A stretch of DNA of 64,000 nt from Spinacia oleracea (taxonomy: Eukaryota; Streptophyta; Magnoliopsida; Caryophyllales; Amaranthaceae). The notes under the pieces are model-generated. The model saw only the letters and a list, made by a program, of their open reading frames with translations, did no database searches and was not told the origin of the DNA. The stretch lies in the NCBI RefSeq assembly GCF_020520425.1, contig NC_079488.1:91059285-91123284 (forward strand). Direction: 5' to 3'. Position numbers and translations under genes: made by a program. Of this stretch, positions 1 to 11,359 are shown one piece after another (the stretch's first letter is position 1; the number at the start of each line of letters is the position of its first letter).

Positions 1-120
1 GCCTGTAATCGTATTTCTCACGGATTAGTCGACTCCATAGGGAGTATGGGTTAGACAGGAGTCTCCAGTACCATTTGAATATCAAAGCCTAATTCCTGTC
101 AAGAATGTTTGGAAATTGTA

Positions 121-323
121 GGATTGTTTGGTTGACAAAAACATGAGAAATCACACTTCCTAAAAAGTTTCACTTCCTTACGATATGGAGGAAGTTGTTT
201 ACTTATGTTCGCCTAGGTAAGTGAAACTTCTCATGTTTAACACAATAATATTAAAAAATGCTTATACATAAAAAAATATCTTCTTATAAAGTTCTATTTC
301 TCACGCTCAACCAAACAACACCT
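121..323. mobile_element. Possible hAT-like MITE
   Basis: The ends form an imperfect inverted repeat: the left reads GTTTGGTTGACAAAAACATG near 128 and the reverse complement of the right (about 290-322) reads GTTTGGTTGAGCGTGAGAAA. A GTTTGG-type end is common in small plant hAT-like elements. No clean target duplication was found, so the exact ends are uncertain. Confidence 0.35.
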
Positions 324-1728
324 GGAGTGTTTTAAGTTAAAAGAAACAGACAGTAATGATTTGGTGTGGAGTAAATAAATAAAAAATGAATGGGGTTGGA
401 ATCTATGGGCATTGGGAAAAGCAGCTTTAATTTAGGTAATGCTGTTGGTACATGCACCTGTTTCAACTTCAAACTTAGGAAGTGCAGTAGTACAACTTAT
501 TTATTTCAATATTTTTGGGTGGGGTGGATGGGACCAAAATGAAGTTGTTTTTTGTTTTTAAATATTAAAAAAAAAAGAAATGATAATAATTTAAACAAGT
601 TGATGAATGATGAAATTTATAGTGCTTTCCCCTACTTCACCAGACAATTTCTCTGTACAGTGATCTCTTGCCCCCTCCCTCCTGGTATATTTGCTTTTCT
701 CATTCGCCACTCTGAACCTCTATCAACTATCAAGATTACGTGGTACGGAGTACATATAGATGTCACACATTATCGTTTCATCTGGGTAAATAACGTACGT
801 TGTTCATACTACGCATTTGACTATCCACCATCTTTTAACTTTAATCAACTAAATTAGTATCCATTAATCCGTACTTGTTCACTGTAATGAAGTACGTAGT
901 AGCCAATAATAACACTAATAATTAAGTACGAAGTATTAAGGAATCAATCAAGTCGATTTCCCCTAATTCGTAGAATACAACATTATCGTTTTGAGTCGGT
1001 TGATGTGCGTGGAAAATGTTACAGACTCTCCATTACAGTACGTATTGACTTTGTTATGTTATGTACAATATTATCTTATAAGGAATAGGTAATGACTAAT
1101 GAGTAGTACTCACCTGCAATCAACTATATATTATCAATATTCTAATGGTTAAAAAGTTTAGTAATAATCTAATAAACTTTAAATAAAGTATAATAAGGTT
1201 TAATAAGGTCTTGTAACATCATATTATGTCTTACGGAGTATAAGTTAAATAAGGTTATATAAATTAAATAATAAAATAATATCTTATAATTCAGATAAGT
1301 TAAGTTCAGATAAGTTCATGCCTTATTATTAAGTTGAAGAGAACAACCCCTAATATTTGATTATATTTTGCGATCATAAGTTAGATTTTATTTTAAAAAT
1401 AACAACTTGGAAAAAATTGTAATCCACTTGATAGAGATAAACAAGTAGAAGAAAAAAGCAGCACAAAACATTGATAAAAACTGTGGGTTTGTGATACTAC
1501 TACGTATATATGTCTATCAAAAAGGCAAAACAAAGACCAATAAGGAGTTGCATTCTACAGCTGATAATGTCAACCTATAAGAGAAATAATTCTGAATGTA
1601 ATAACATGTTTGTTCCCAACAACTACTTCTATTGTTCTGTCATCTGTGTATGCTTAATTATCGGACTTGCTAATCTGTTAAGTACTGTACGTGCATTTCC
1701 TATGTTCTACGTAGTTTGCTACTTGTTA
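324..1728. other. AT-rich intergenic DNA, no gene recognised
   Basis: The stretch is strongly AT-rich with scattered short motifs such as tacggagta and aagttcagataagttc. The open frames at 552-857 and 1510-1791 have unbiased composition and no recognisable motif, so I treat them as chance frames. Confidence 0.6.
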
Positions 1729-2082
1729 GAGCAAGATCAAGGGGGTCTTGTCTTAAGATTTTCTTCATTTGCCATGTCAACATTTTATTAATATTAAATA
1801 ATTAAATTATTGTTAAGACTCCTTAATATTCAATCAAATTTAGCTTTTCACCCATTAAATCATTTAAGACTTGTAAATTTATGTAAAATATCATTTTATT
1901 ATTTAATTTAACTCACATACCAAGTCTTAAGTTGAGTCTTAATTTTTCAAGACTCACTTTAAGATTTTGATAAGACTTGTCTACTTCAATGCTACAATTT
2001 ATATATGTCTGATCTTAAGACTGATGAATCATATGCCAAGTCAGCACAATTCATGTCTTAAGACTTGGGGTTGATCATGCTC
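1729..2082. mobile_element. Tourist-like (PIF/Harbinger) MITE
   Basis: The left end reads GAGCAAGATCAAGGGGGTCT and the reverse complement of the right end reads GAGCATGATCAACCCCAAGT, both followed by CTTAAGA. A TTA trinucleotide flanks both sides (1726-1728 and 2083-2085), which is the target duplication expected for PIF/Harbinger. The 354-bp interior is AT-rich and non-coding. Confidence 0.7.
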
Positions 2083-2438
2083 TTAAACATAGATCAAATT
2101 CATCTACGGATCAGCATATATGTTTCGTGCACATTTTCGTTTTAACTTTTTTATTACTGTTTCGGGCTCGTTTTTTTATCAAACCACTTAACACTTACAC
2201 AAGTGTTAGGAATGGAATAAAAGGTTTTCCCTTTCGTCTTGTTTACGTTGTAAGATGCGACTTAGGGGACTAGACACTTAGGAAAGAGGGGGGAGGATAA
2301 GGGAAAACCCTCCTCCGATCCAAAGTACCTTGTACCCCTAATAAAAATTATAAGTTAGAAGATGGAACCATTTCTACTAGATCAAGTTTTACTTGGTGAG
2401 GTATTTCTAGAACTCAGAGACAATGGTCATGTTCGGAA

Positions 2439-2731
2439 AGAGACATTTGAATTGACTGAATTGACTTATTAATTTAATGGGTCGGATGTTAGTTGATAGT
2501 GGGGTATTTTTTTAATATAGTTAGTGGTAAATGTGTAATGGGTGGGGAGTGGTGAGTGGGGGGTGTGAATTTTTAAATGATTTTTTGTAGGGAGTAGAGG
2601 TGCAGGTGGTTTAGTAGGTAAGTGTGAGAAATAATATAATATTGGTAAAAATTTCATTTTATAGAATCGGTACAAGTATTAAGAGACTACCCAAAAAGGA
2701 AAGCGGCGCGATTATTAAGGGATGGAGGGAG
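2439..2731. mobile_element. Left-truncated copy of the 2879-3203 MITE
   Basis: From gacatttgaattgact onward the sequence parallels the interior and right end of the complete element at 2879-3203, ending in aagggatggagggag followed by TA. The left terminal repeat is absent, so this copy is truncated. Confidence 0.6.
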
Positions 2732-2814
2732 TAGCAGTTTATACAAAATAAAGAGAAAATAAAATAATAAATAAAGTAGATATGACGTTTAGGAAAGAGT
2801 TTTTTAACGGACAA

Positions 2815-2873
2815 ATTTTGCACCAGGAAATGGCATGTGTCATTCCTGGACTCCTGGTGTCTGTTTTAGTACA
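2815..2873 (-). mobile_element. Remnant of a Helitron 5' end
   Basis: Read on the minus strand this matches the first ~60 bases of the Helitrons at 12805 and 13414: TACTAAAACAGACACCAGG, then the subterminal inverted repeat ending in TTCCTGGTGC. No 3' terminus was found, so it is a fragment sitting just left of a Stowaway-like MITE. Confidence 0.5.
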
Positions 2874-2878
2874 ATGTA

Positions 2879-3203
2879 CTCCCTCCGTCCCTTAATACTC
2901 GCACCGGTTTGACCGGTGCGGAGTTTAAGACATTTGAATTGACTTATTAATTTAATGGGTGTTAGTTGATAGTGGGGTATTTTTTTAATATAATTAGTGG
3001 GAATGTGTAAGAGGTGGGGAGTGGTGATTGGGGGTGTTAATTTTTAAATGGTTTTTTATAGGGAATAAGGGTGTAGGTGGGGTTAGTAAGTAAGTGTGAG
3101 AAATAATATAATATTGGTATAAATTTTCATTTATAGAAGCGGTGCAAGTATTAAGGGACTGCCCGAAAAGGAAAGCGGTGCGAGTATTAAGGGACGGAGG
3201 GAG
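2879..3203. mobile_element. Stowaway-like (Tc1/mariner) MITE
   Basis: Both ends carry CTCCCTCCGTCCCTTAATAC as inverted repeats and the element is flanked by TA at 2877-2878 and 3204-3205, the Tc1/mariner target duplication. It is 325 bp and non-coding. Related copies lie at 2439-2731 and 44605-44906. Confidence 0.8.
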
Positions 3204-3205
3204 TA

Positions 3206-3302
3206 AAATATTGGTAAAAATTTCCACTTATAAAAGCGGTGCAAGTATTAAGGAACGACCCGAAAAAAAAGCGGTGCGAGTATTAAGGGACGAAGGAAGT
3301 AA
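3206..3302. repeat. Second copy of the MITE right end
   Basis: About 97 bp repeat the last segment of the preceding MITE (aaaatttccacttataaaagcggtgc... to gggacgaaggaagtaa). This suggests a partial tandem duplication or a second, truncated insertion. Confidence 0.6.
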
Positions 3303-3360
3303 TAAAATTTACTCCAATTCAAATTGTTTCACAATATGTAACACTAAGAATAGGTAAAGC

Positions 3361-4055
3361 TAGGGGTGTTCATGGGTGGTTAACCGTCCCGAAACTTGAT
3401 TCGGCTTGATAACCGAAAATTTTGGTTCGACATTTCCATGAACCGTAACCGTACGGTTTAAATGGTTAACCGCGGTTTCGGTTTGGTTACCTGGTTAACC
3501 GCGGTTTCGGTTTGGTTACCCGGTTAACCATAAACCGCTATTAATTTTTTATTTCTATTTTGGATCGCATTTATCGTATTATTTTTTCCCAAAAAATAAC
3601 ATTTTTAAATAGAAGATCAAGTCAAACAAAAATAAGTCCAAACAACGTCAAATATTACACAAGTTCATCATGTTCAAACAAAATTACAAAGTCACGTGCT
3701 CATTTTTGCAGTAATGGACTAATGGGCTAGAGCCTAAGAAGTAAGTACCTAATTGAGCTAGCAGCGCACAAACAAACATTTTTTTTTACTAAAATGCTTT
3801 ACCTATAATTTAGTGATTTTGTCACCTCCAACTAAATTAAAATGAATAATTTTTTAAAAAGCACAAATTTCAGTTTTTTCGGTTAACCATTTTGTCAAAA
3901 TTCGTAACCGTAACCGACCTGTTTAACCGTTAATTTTATCGATTCGGTTACTATAACCATTTATGTTTTTTTTTCGATTCGATTTACTGCCCGCTTATTC
4001 CAATTTTTCCGATTTTGGATACGATTCGCGACTATCTTTTTTATGAACACCTACT
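3361..4055. mobile_element. Non-autonomous hAT-like element
   Basis: The left end is TAGGGGTGTTCATG and the reverse complement of the right end is AGTAGGTGTTCATA. The 8-bp flanks GGTAAAGC (3353-3360) and ATTAAAGC (4056-4063) agree at six positions, in line with a hAT target duplication that has since drifted. The interior is full of ggttaaccg-type motifs, common in this kind of plant element. No coding capacity is seen. Confidence 0.6.
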
Positions 4056-4384
4056 ATTAAAGCAACACCCGTATAAACAGAAAAAAGTCGCAATATACTT
4101 AGACGGCTAGACCCATAACGGAGACACCGCCATACGCCTAGCAATTTAAAACCACATTTAATTCCAAAATACTTTGTATATTGTACGTCTTGTAACTTGT
4201 AAGTCAAGAGTCAAAACTTGACCCATGAATCCCAAATTCCCAACTACTTACGGAGTAGAACTTAGAAGAAGTCAAGAAGAAATCTCTTTCTCAAATACTC
4301 ATACTTCATTTGGAGTATATGATACGAGTATTATAGACTTTTATATAAGGCGGTCTTACACAAAAGATCACTTTAATGTCTGTA

Positions 4385-4950
4385 TAAATTAAACAACATA
4401 ACCAATTAATTAAGCACTTAAATCAATTTGTTAAGCATTTAAATCAATTACTCCCTCCGTCTCTTTTTTTCTTTACGTTTTCCTTTTTGGGTATTTCAAA
4501 ATGTTTTTTACATTTCCTTTTATATTATCATATAAATGACTTAGTATTATCTATCAAAATTTGTGTCCAATTATTATTTTAACCAATTAAATTCATTGTG
4601 TCATTTAATCTCTCACACTTTTTATTGGGACATTAAAATTTTCTCATTTCCCAATATCAAAATTTTGATAAAAGTGAAAACATTATAAATAAACGTAATT
4701 TATCTTGTTAAAATAAAAAATTTGAGGAATCTCGATGTAAATTAATTAATCGTTAAAATGCGTGAAAAATACCAAGCGTAAAGAACAAAAAGAGACAGAT
4801 GGAGTAGTTAAGTAATATAACTAATTAGTTAAGCACTAAAACTAATTAGCTTAACTAATTAGTTAAGCAATGAAACCACTTAATTAAACAATATAACCAA
4901 ATAGTTAAGCAATATAACCAATTAGTCAAGTAATCAAAGTGGTTTTGACG
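4385..4950. repeat. Imperfect ~20-bp repeats interrupted by a MITE
   Basis: Degenerate copies of a unit like aattagttaagcaatataacc occur at 4385-4450 and resume at 4806-4950. The MITE at 4451-4804 appears to have inserted into this array. Confidence 0.5.
4451..4804. mobile_element. Stowaway-like MITE
   Basis: The left end reads CTCCCTCCGTCTC and continues into ctttacgttttcctttttgg. The right end reads aaagaacaaaaagagacagatggag, its imperfect inverted complement. TA flanks at 4449-4450 and 4805-4806 fit Tc1/mariner. Length is 354 bp and no coding is seen. Confidence 0.7.
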
Positions 4951-5305
4951 GTAAGACGGTGTTACACAAAAGTTGTCGCACAATTATTTAGCTACTTTTG
5001 TCAATGTATGATTTCAAACATTAATATGTTCAGTTATAGGTAAATAAAAATTATAAAAAGTTGATATTTAAATACGGAGTAATATATATTGAGACGAATC
5101 TAACAAGACCCCACACGGCTATATTTTTTTTATTAAGTATAAATATATCACAAAAGGTAGTCAAAGAAAGTTGTGTAAATAGTGTCTAAAACTCAAATGT
5201 GTCATGTAAAGAAGAATTGAGAAAATATATTCTATTAAAATGTTTCTTTTTTTAAGAAACCTAGCTCCTAATCAAATCTTATGTCAGCAAATTGACATGT
5301 TTATG

Positions 5306-5569
5306 GCCCTGTTTGGTGATTAGCGGTTAGTAGTTAGTTGTTTGAATAAGCTAGTCAATGTGGTAAATTCACGTTAAAATCCCAATCCTCTAATGAAAAA
5401 AAAGCTGCTCTCAGCTACTTTTTGGATTTAGAGGTTTGAGAAGAATCAACTATTCCAAACCTCTAACAACCAAACACTCCAATTAGAGGTTTTGAAAGGT
5501 CAAACCTCTAAATTGCTTCAATCCTCTAATTTTCTACCGAACCTCTAACAACCAAACACCACCTATATC
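5306..5569. mobile_element. Possible hAT-like MITE
   Basis: The left end contains CTGTTTGGTGATTAGCGGT and the reverse complement of the right end contains GTGTTTGGTTGTTAGAGGT, an imperfect terminal inverted repeat. The interior repeats the motif acctctaa several times. No convincing target duplication was found. Confidence 0.45.
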
Positions 5570-6519
5570 CTTATAATCAGGGGTGGACACGAGCCGAACT
5601 CTAATAGGCTCGGCTTGGTTTATTTATTTTTTCCAAGTTCGAACTCGAGCTCGAACTTACCTCGAGCTTTCAAATCCTTATCGATCTAGGTTTGATAAGA
5701 ATTCTTCGAGTTCGAGCCGAGTTTTAAGCTTGTTCGAGCTTTCACTACTACAGAAATGTCATTTAATAGCGTTTATTTAATAGCGCTTTTGCCTCTTCAG
5801 CTATCAAAAATTTAAAAAACAACATATTATAGCGCTTATCTAAAAAGCGCTGTGATATGTTCACATATTATAGCGTTTAGATCTTCTGCGCTATCATATT
5901 ACCCGTTTATTATAGTAAAAAAGACTTCCCGTTTATTATAGGGAACAAAATGTTAAAACGAGTAAAAAGTTAACCACCTAACTCTTTCTCTCCTCGGATT
6001 CTCTTCAGTCAATCTGCAAAACCTCAAAACCCCAAAAGTCTCAATGGACGCCGAAACCCTCCTACCAAAGTCCTTCACACGGCGACGAGTTCCTTCAGGC
6101 GGCGGCGATTTATTTCAGATGGCGGCGTTTTCTCTCGCCCTGCGCCCTACGATGCTTCTTCTCACTACGAAATTGAATTTTAAGGTAATTCATCCACAAA
6201 ATTTGCGGAATTTGTTGATTATGTTTGGTTTAATTTTGATTGGGTTAATTATGGGCTATGGGTTTTTGTTCCTCTGAATTGGTATACCTAGGTAGTGAGC
6301 ATTTAGATTGTAATTGGGTTTTGATTCTTAATTTTGATAATAGGTTGTCGAATTATTTGATTTCATGATTGCATTGGAGCAAAACTTATGGCTACCATAA
6401 TCCATTAATCAATTCACTCATGTCATTCCATGTAAATTAAACACTGTAAGAAGATGAAATCTGTAATAACTATTACAAAGTTAACCCAACTTGTATAACT
6501 ATTACAAAGTTAACAAAAT

Positions 6520-6760
6520 TTATGCTTTTTGACTTGCCAAATTTAGAGAGCATCTATGATCGGCAAGTACTGAGTTGCCCGTCTTTGCTTAGATTTGAGG
6601 TGTTTAATTGTAAAAAACTCAAGCTTCTTGAGGTCTTGGTGGGACGACAAAATTGTATTATTGAGATTGTAGGAGAGAAAGAATGGACTGATAAAGTGAT
6701 TGAGTATGGTCCAAGCTCACATTTAAATATACTGAAGCATTAGTTCCTGCAGTGCTATCT
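6520..6760 (+). pseudogene. NBS-LRR resistance gene fragment (LRR part)
   Basis: An open stretch encodes LPNLESIYD, then CPSLLRFEVFNCKKLKLL. This is the pattern LPxLxSIYD...CPSLxxxxVxxCxxLKxL seen in the leucine-rich repeats of CC-NBS-LRR proteins such as the RPS2 class. Only one to two repeats are present. There is no nucleotide-binding domain nearby, and the stretch lies inside the CACTA element, so this is a captured gene piece. The family call rests on motif recognition only. Confidence 0.6.
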
Positions 6761-7167
6761 ACTCCTATGTAAGATTTTTAGTGCTTGTTTGTTATAATTT
6801 ATGCAGTTTATTGCCTGAAGCATCAGTAGGTCGGAATTGTCTAAATTTGAGGGTTTTGAATTTTAGGTGTTCTTGTGTTGGGTTGCTTGAGGAGGCAGAG
6901 ATTGTGGATGTTACATACTATTATGCTTAGGTATCTCGCATCGCCTGGAAGCTCACCAGGTTGTAAAACTAGGAGCTTTTTAACCATTGTCTACAATTTC
7001 TTATTTTAAAAGGCTGAAATTTTGAAAGTAAGATTCTTTTTTTTTGTCAACTAATAAGAGTTTTTTTAATTATAATATTGTGCTTCTGCGGTTGCTAATA
7101 AGTTAAAGAGACTCTCAAGAGCTAGGGGCTTGACAAAGTACAAAACCTATAGGATTGTTACAATGAG

Positions 7168-8291
7168 TGCTGAATTGTTGTTTGAATTTTAATGATATTT
7201 TGGAAGTAGGACATCAGAATTGGAACTACAAATTTAGGAAATTTTCCATAATGAAAATGGGAGGGGGTGGAAATTTTCAGGCATACTATTATGCAAAAAG
7301 TTTTTAATTGCTGATAGACTTTATTGGTGTTGATTTTGTTCTGAAAAAATGTTCTTACTTTATCAGGTTGATCTAACAATGTGTTCTGATGCAGGTTATT
7401 GACTATTGTAGCTCATATTGGTGGTATAATATTTGTTAAAGTAGTATCTGGATTGTTGGAAAAATGGGTTCAGAAGGTCCTGCACCGTCAGCAGTAACAG
7501 ACTAACAGTTCATGTTAAGAAGTTTCATGGAGTTGCTGAAAATCCGACAGAGACAATTGTGCGTAATCTGAAAGAATACATGGAGAAGAAGGGTTTACCA
7601 AAAGGGCTGGCTTTAGGGAGCTGCAATGTTCTTGAAACTGCAGGACTTGGGGCATTTGCTCCTCTTCATCAGACGCTGCCATCTGCCATTAATAGGAATG
7701 ATTCAGAATTGCCAAATTCTGGGACTGTTATTTGGGTCAGTTGCTCAATACTTTCTTCTTCACAGTTTGTTGAATAAAATTTGATGCAAAATAGTTAAAT
7801 AGTTGTATGGGATTCTCTCTACTTTAAATTTCTGGCATTTGTTGCACCAAAAGCTGAATCATCTTATGTTATTATAAGTTGCTGTTGATTCTATACCAAC
7901 TGGGAGTTTGCCTGTGTGATAGGTGGAAATCATACTTTGAGTAATCTTTTACCCTTCACTTGCTGAATACGTTTTATGGTACTTTCGCTATGCCATATCG
8001 CATGCTTAGATAGTGATACCAATCAATTAGAACCCACGATTTGGTGGGAGCTTGCCAGTGTTCGGACACATTATATTTCAGTGTCAGCACTATAAAAAAA
8101 GCGTTTCTACACTTGGGGTAGGAGGAGCAGCAAAATATGTTTGTGGTTCAATGTGAACTTAGTTACCTTATATAATGATTGGAACTAAAAATTGGAACTA
8201 GGACATCAGAATTGGACATGCTGAATTGTTGTTTGAATTTTAATGATATTTTGGAAGTAGGACGTCAGAATTGGAACTACAAATTTAGGAA
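7168..8291. repeat. 73-bp direct repeat flanking the peptidase fragment
   Basis: Positions 7168-7240 and 8219-8291 share a 73-bp sequence beginning tgctgaattgttgtttgaat and ending tttaggaa, with one difference seen. The span between the copies holds the captured peptidase fragment. Confidence 0.8.
7464..7741 (+). pseudogene. Pyrrolidone-carboxylate peptidase (C15) gene fragment
   Basis: The start codon at 7464 opens MGSEGP, the typical beginning of plant pyroglutamyl peptidase I-like proteins. After a local disruption near 7500 the frame continues as VKKFHGVAENPTE, LKEYMEKKGLPKG, VLETAGLGA and IWV at its end. These match the N-terminal third of plant C15 peptidases, which remove N-terminal pyroglutamate in the cytosol. 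The later parts with the catalytic Glu, Cys and His are absent. An out-of-frame small deletion lies between the start segment and VKKFHG, so the piece could not make the normal protein. It is flanked by a 73-bp direct repeat (7168-7240 and 8219-8291). Confidence 0.75.
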
Positions 8292-8515
8292 GATGGGAGA
8301 TTTTGCATTCTAAAGTTGGAGGTTAATACATAGCTTCAATTAAGAAGTATGTATACTTCGTTTTTGTTTTGTCATAAGTTATTATGTTTTTTCCATAAGT
8401 TTGAGATTTTTCATGATTGAAGACATCCTAGCCAATAGAGGATTGAGAAGATCCAATAATATTCTTTTTTATATTCCTAATGGTTTTGTTTCTTAATGTA
8501 ACTATGTTTTTCTAG

Positions 8516-9096
8516 GTATGCAGAGATCGTATAATTCAGGAGGAGTTCAATTCTCTAAGCCTTTCTAAGTTGCAGAAGTATTTGACAGATGAGGAATACA
8601 GGTAGGTGACATTTTTATTGTCATATGTCAGTATTGTTTTACTTATCTTTGGTTGAAGTCTACACTTATATTAATATGGAAATAGATAGTCTCTCTCCCC
8701 GTCAGTTTTGCTCAGGTTTTCTTCTGGGAAATATGCTTTTTGTCCCTGCTACAATATGGCTCTTGGGTTTTATATCTTGTTGCGAGATGTAGACCAATTT
8801 GGTGCTAACTATAACAGTTTTGCTGGCCGGCCAGTGGTAGCTCCTCATTCTCTTTGGAATATATTGCGATGTGGTTGTTGTGGGACTGAATCTAAATGTG
8901 TAAACTTCATCTTGGCAGAGAGATAGATGAAGATATATCTCGACTAAAGACTAGTTCTCAGCTTACTAGCTGATCTTGGCTGCAATTGATCAATCTTGTT
9001 CGAGGATCTCATAAATTAAATCTCCCAGTTTGGGGCTGCAGAGCTACATGCGGTCTCTTCCTTCATAGGCGGGATTGCGTCACATGAAGTGATAAA
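8516..9096 (+). pseudogene. AXR1: AXR1 (NEDD8-activating enzyme E1 regulatory subunit) gene fragment
   Basis: Several exon-like pieces match consecutive parts of AXR1, the regulatory half of the enzyme that activates RUB/NEDD8. Exon 8516-8601 encodes RDRIIQEEF and LQKYLTDEEY between an AG acceptor and a GT donor. Around 8754-8840 the frame reads MALGFYILLRDVDQFGANYN. From about 8919 it reads EIDEDISRLKT, and up to 9096 a different frame reads FGAAELHAVSSFIGGIASHE just before a GT donor. Frame changes and stops between these pieces show decay. The homologous plant segment lies in the C-terminal half of AXR1; the adenylation domain start is missing. It lies inside the CACTA element. Confidence 0.75.
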
Positions 9097-10781
9097 GGTA
9101 TGCTATATTTATCAAGATTTTATTGTTTTATTCTGTTTTATTGTCAAGATCCATAGCGCCTAAGAGTTGGATTAACACTTGCAAAATACTTAGTGTGGTA
9201 GCTAGTGATTAGTGGCTTCCTTGGACATGCAACACTTTAGAGATTCATTAATAGTACGCATTCCCTGTAAAGATCTCCACAACTTAAGAACCGGCTATGT
9301 ACTATACTTTTCACTTATGGCTTCTGATGTCAAAGGAACAATCTTATTCTGTAATGGTACTCGGACCATCTTCATCTTTGTCACTTTTGTCTGAGTAAAC
9401 AAAATGGAAGGGCTACGAGTCTGATTTGATGAACAAGACTTCTTTTGCCTTCACTTATTGGTAGACTAGATTCCTTTGCTTGGACTACTACTGTCTTGTG
9501 TAACTGTTTACTTTGTCCTACATCTGACATCCCAGATGAACCTCTTGGTTTTTGAGTCAGATTTTTCATGGCATCCATCTCGGATCCATCTCCGTAGCTT
9601 CAATTGATAATATATCAGCAAGGAATTATCTGTAATTCTTTTCCAAAAACATCATAATCTATTACTATAATGTGAAGTTCAATTTTTTTTCATGTATGGC
9701 ACTTATTGTTTATGGTAATACTAATTCTTTCGGGTTTTTCCTTTCTATATATGTATGAATTATTATACCCCATTGTTTCGCAGTACTTTTCAGATTGTCA
9801 GTTTCCAAGTTATGACAAGGAGCAGATTGACTAAGTAAGAACCGAATGGGTGCGCCATGTTGTTCAACAATTGTATAATAGCTAGGTTATGTTGAAGGAA
9901 CAAAAAAAATAAGACTCTATTAATTAATGTATTTTACGTAGTTTAATGTTTAGAATTTTATTTTAGATCTATGTAATCGGTTTTATTAGGGTTACAATTG
10001 CAAAAATTCTTTTAATTCAGGTTTGGAAATTAATTTTCAACTATTTACTATTCTTCAATATATGGTGTTATTTTGTGGCAAAAAATGAGATACTTTTCAG
10101 GTATATAATAAATATAAAAAAAATAATAATAATAACTTTGATAGCGCTCTATATACATCTGCTATTAGAAAATAATTTAAAAATTGGCGGTAAACCTTTA
10201 ATAGCGTTTCTTTAATAGCGCTTATAAAGTGCTATGAAAGAAAAATTTGAATTATCCTAATATTACATATGACAGCGCTTTTGAAAAGCGCTATTAAAGG
10301 TACCTTTTACTTTTAATAGCGGAGCCAACAACAGCGCTTCAAGAAGCGTTGTTAAAAGCATTATTAAGCGCTATTAAAAGCATTTTCTGTCGTAGTGTTT
10401 GAATCGATAAATTGATAAACCATATTCTACCAACAGGTGCTATAATATTACTAATAATTTTCTTAATCTAACATTATATTAGTATTTTACTTGGACAAGT
10501 TATGTAAAATGTTATCCCTTATTTGTCATTTAATTAATAGTTTGGATAATGGTATTAAACAATATATAAAAATCTCATAAATATGCATTATTATTCTTAA
10601 ATTAACGAGTTTGCGAGCTCTCGAACCGAACACCATTGAGTTTGAGTTGGGTTCGTTTAGTTATCGAACCATAAATTTAAGCTCAAGCTTGGTTCATTTA
10701 CAAAAGAATCGAGCTCGAGCCGAACTTTTATCGAAACGATTCCGAACTTTTCACGAACAGTTCTGTTCGTGTCCACCCATA

Positions 10782-11359
10782 CTTATAATTTAACAACTTA
10801 ACTTTTGACCTATCAGCAAACCAAAAATAAATGTGATTATGTAAGATGTTATTTGGTGGATTGGTGATTGGTCTAAATGTATAAACTTCTGCACCCTTGT
10901 TTTTAAGTATTTATCACTTTAAATATTTATTTTATGTTCTATATTATATGTCGGTTTTACGATAACAATGCATATAATTTAAACAACTATATTTTGTGTT
11001 TAACTTTGTCACACTAAGATTGCACTCGATCTCTTCAAATTTAACAAAAAAAAATCATTTCAAGTCCAATAAGTTCAGGTACGTTCTATCAAGGTCAAAT
11101 AAGTTCCATTAATAAGTTTCACAAGTTCCAATAAAATTTATTTGAACAGAACGCAACCTAGATAACTATAGTAAAGAGCAATGTGACTAGCTGTCATTAA
11201 AAATAAGTTTATAGTGAGCAAATTTAATCAATTAATTTCTTTGACGACCAGTGGCATGGCTTTAGAGGAAGTTCATTTTTACAAGGCTCTCAAACGAGCT
11301 ATCATATCTTTCTCTTCCATTTTTTTTATCTACAAAACACTCTCAGGAGCTCTTTCAAA
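10782..11359. other. Intergenic, nothing recognised
   Basis: AT-rich DNA with loose repeats of aagttcca/aagttcag around 11060-11150. No gene or bounded element was identified. Confidence 0.5.

Larger units (their letters stand above)
5743..10397. mobile_element. Pack-type CACTA (En/Spm) transposon carrying host gene pieces
   Basis: The left end is CACTACTACAGAAATGTC and the reverse complement of the right end is CACTACGACAGAAAATGC, continuing into TTTAATAGCG. A 3-bp duplication TTT lies at 5740-5742 and 10398-10400, as expected for CACTA elements. Subterminal regions (5765-5945 and 10140-10385) hold many AATAGCGCT repeats in both orientations, the usual transposase-binding layout. No CACTA transposase (TNPA/TNPD) was recognised in the 4655 bp, so it is non-autonomous. 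It carries fragments of an NBS-LRR gene (about 6520), a pyrrolidone-carboxylate peptidase gene (about 7464) and AXR1 (about 8516). A further exon-like stretch at 6044-6185 (GGCGGCGG-rich, followed by a GT donor) was not identified. Confidence 0.85.
5578..10781. mobile_element. hAT-like non-autonomous element hosting a nested CACTA
   Basis: The outer element begins CAGGGGTGGACACGAGC and the reverse complement of its end is TATGGGTGGACACGAAC. A perfect 8-bp duplication CTTATAAT lies at 5570-5577 and 10782-10789, the hAT signature. Its own sequence is only about 550 bp (5578-5742 and 10398-10781), rich in gagctcgagc and gttcgagc motifs, with no transposase. The rest is the CACTA element inserted into it. 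Confidence 0.75.
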
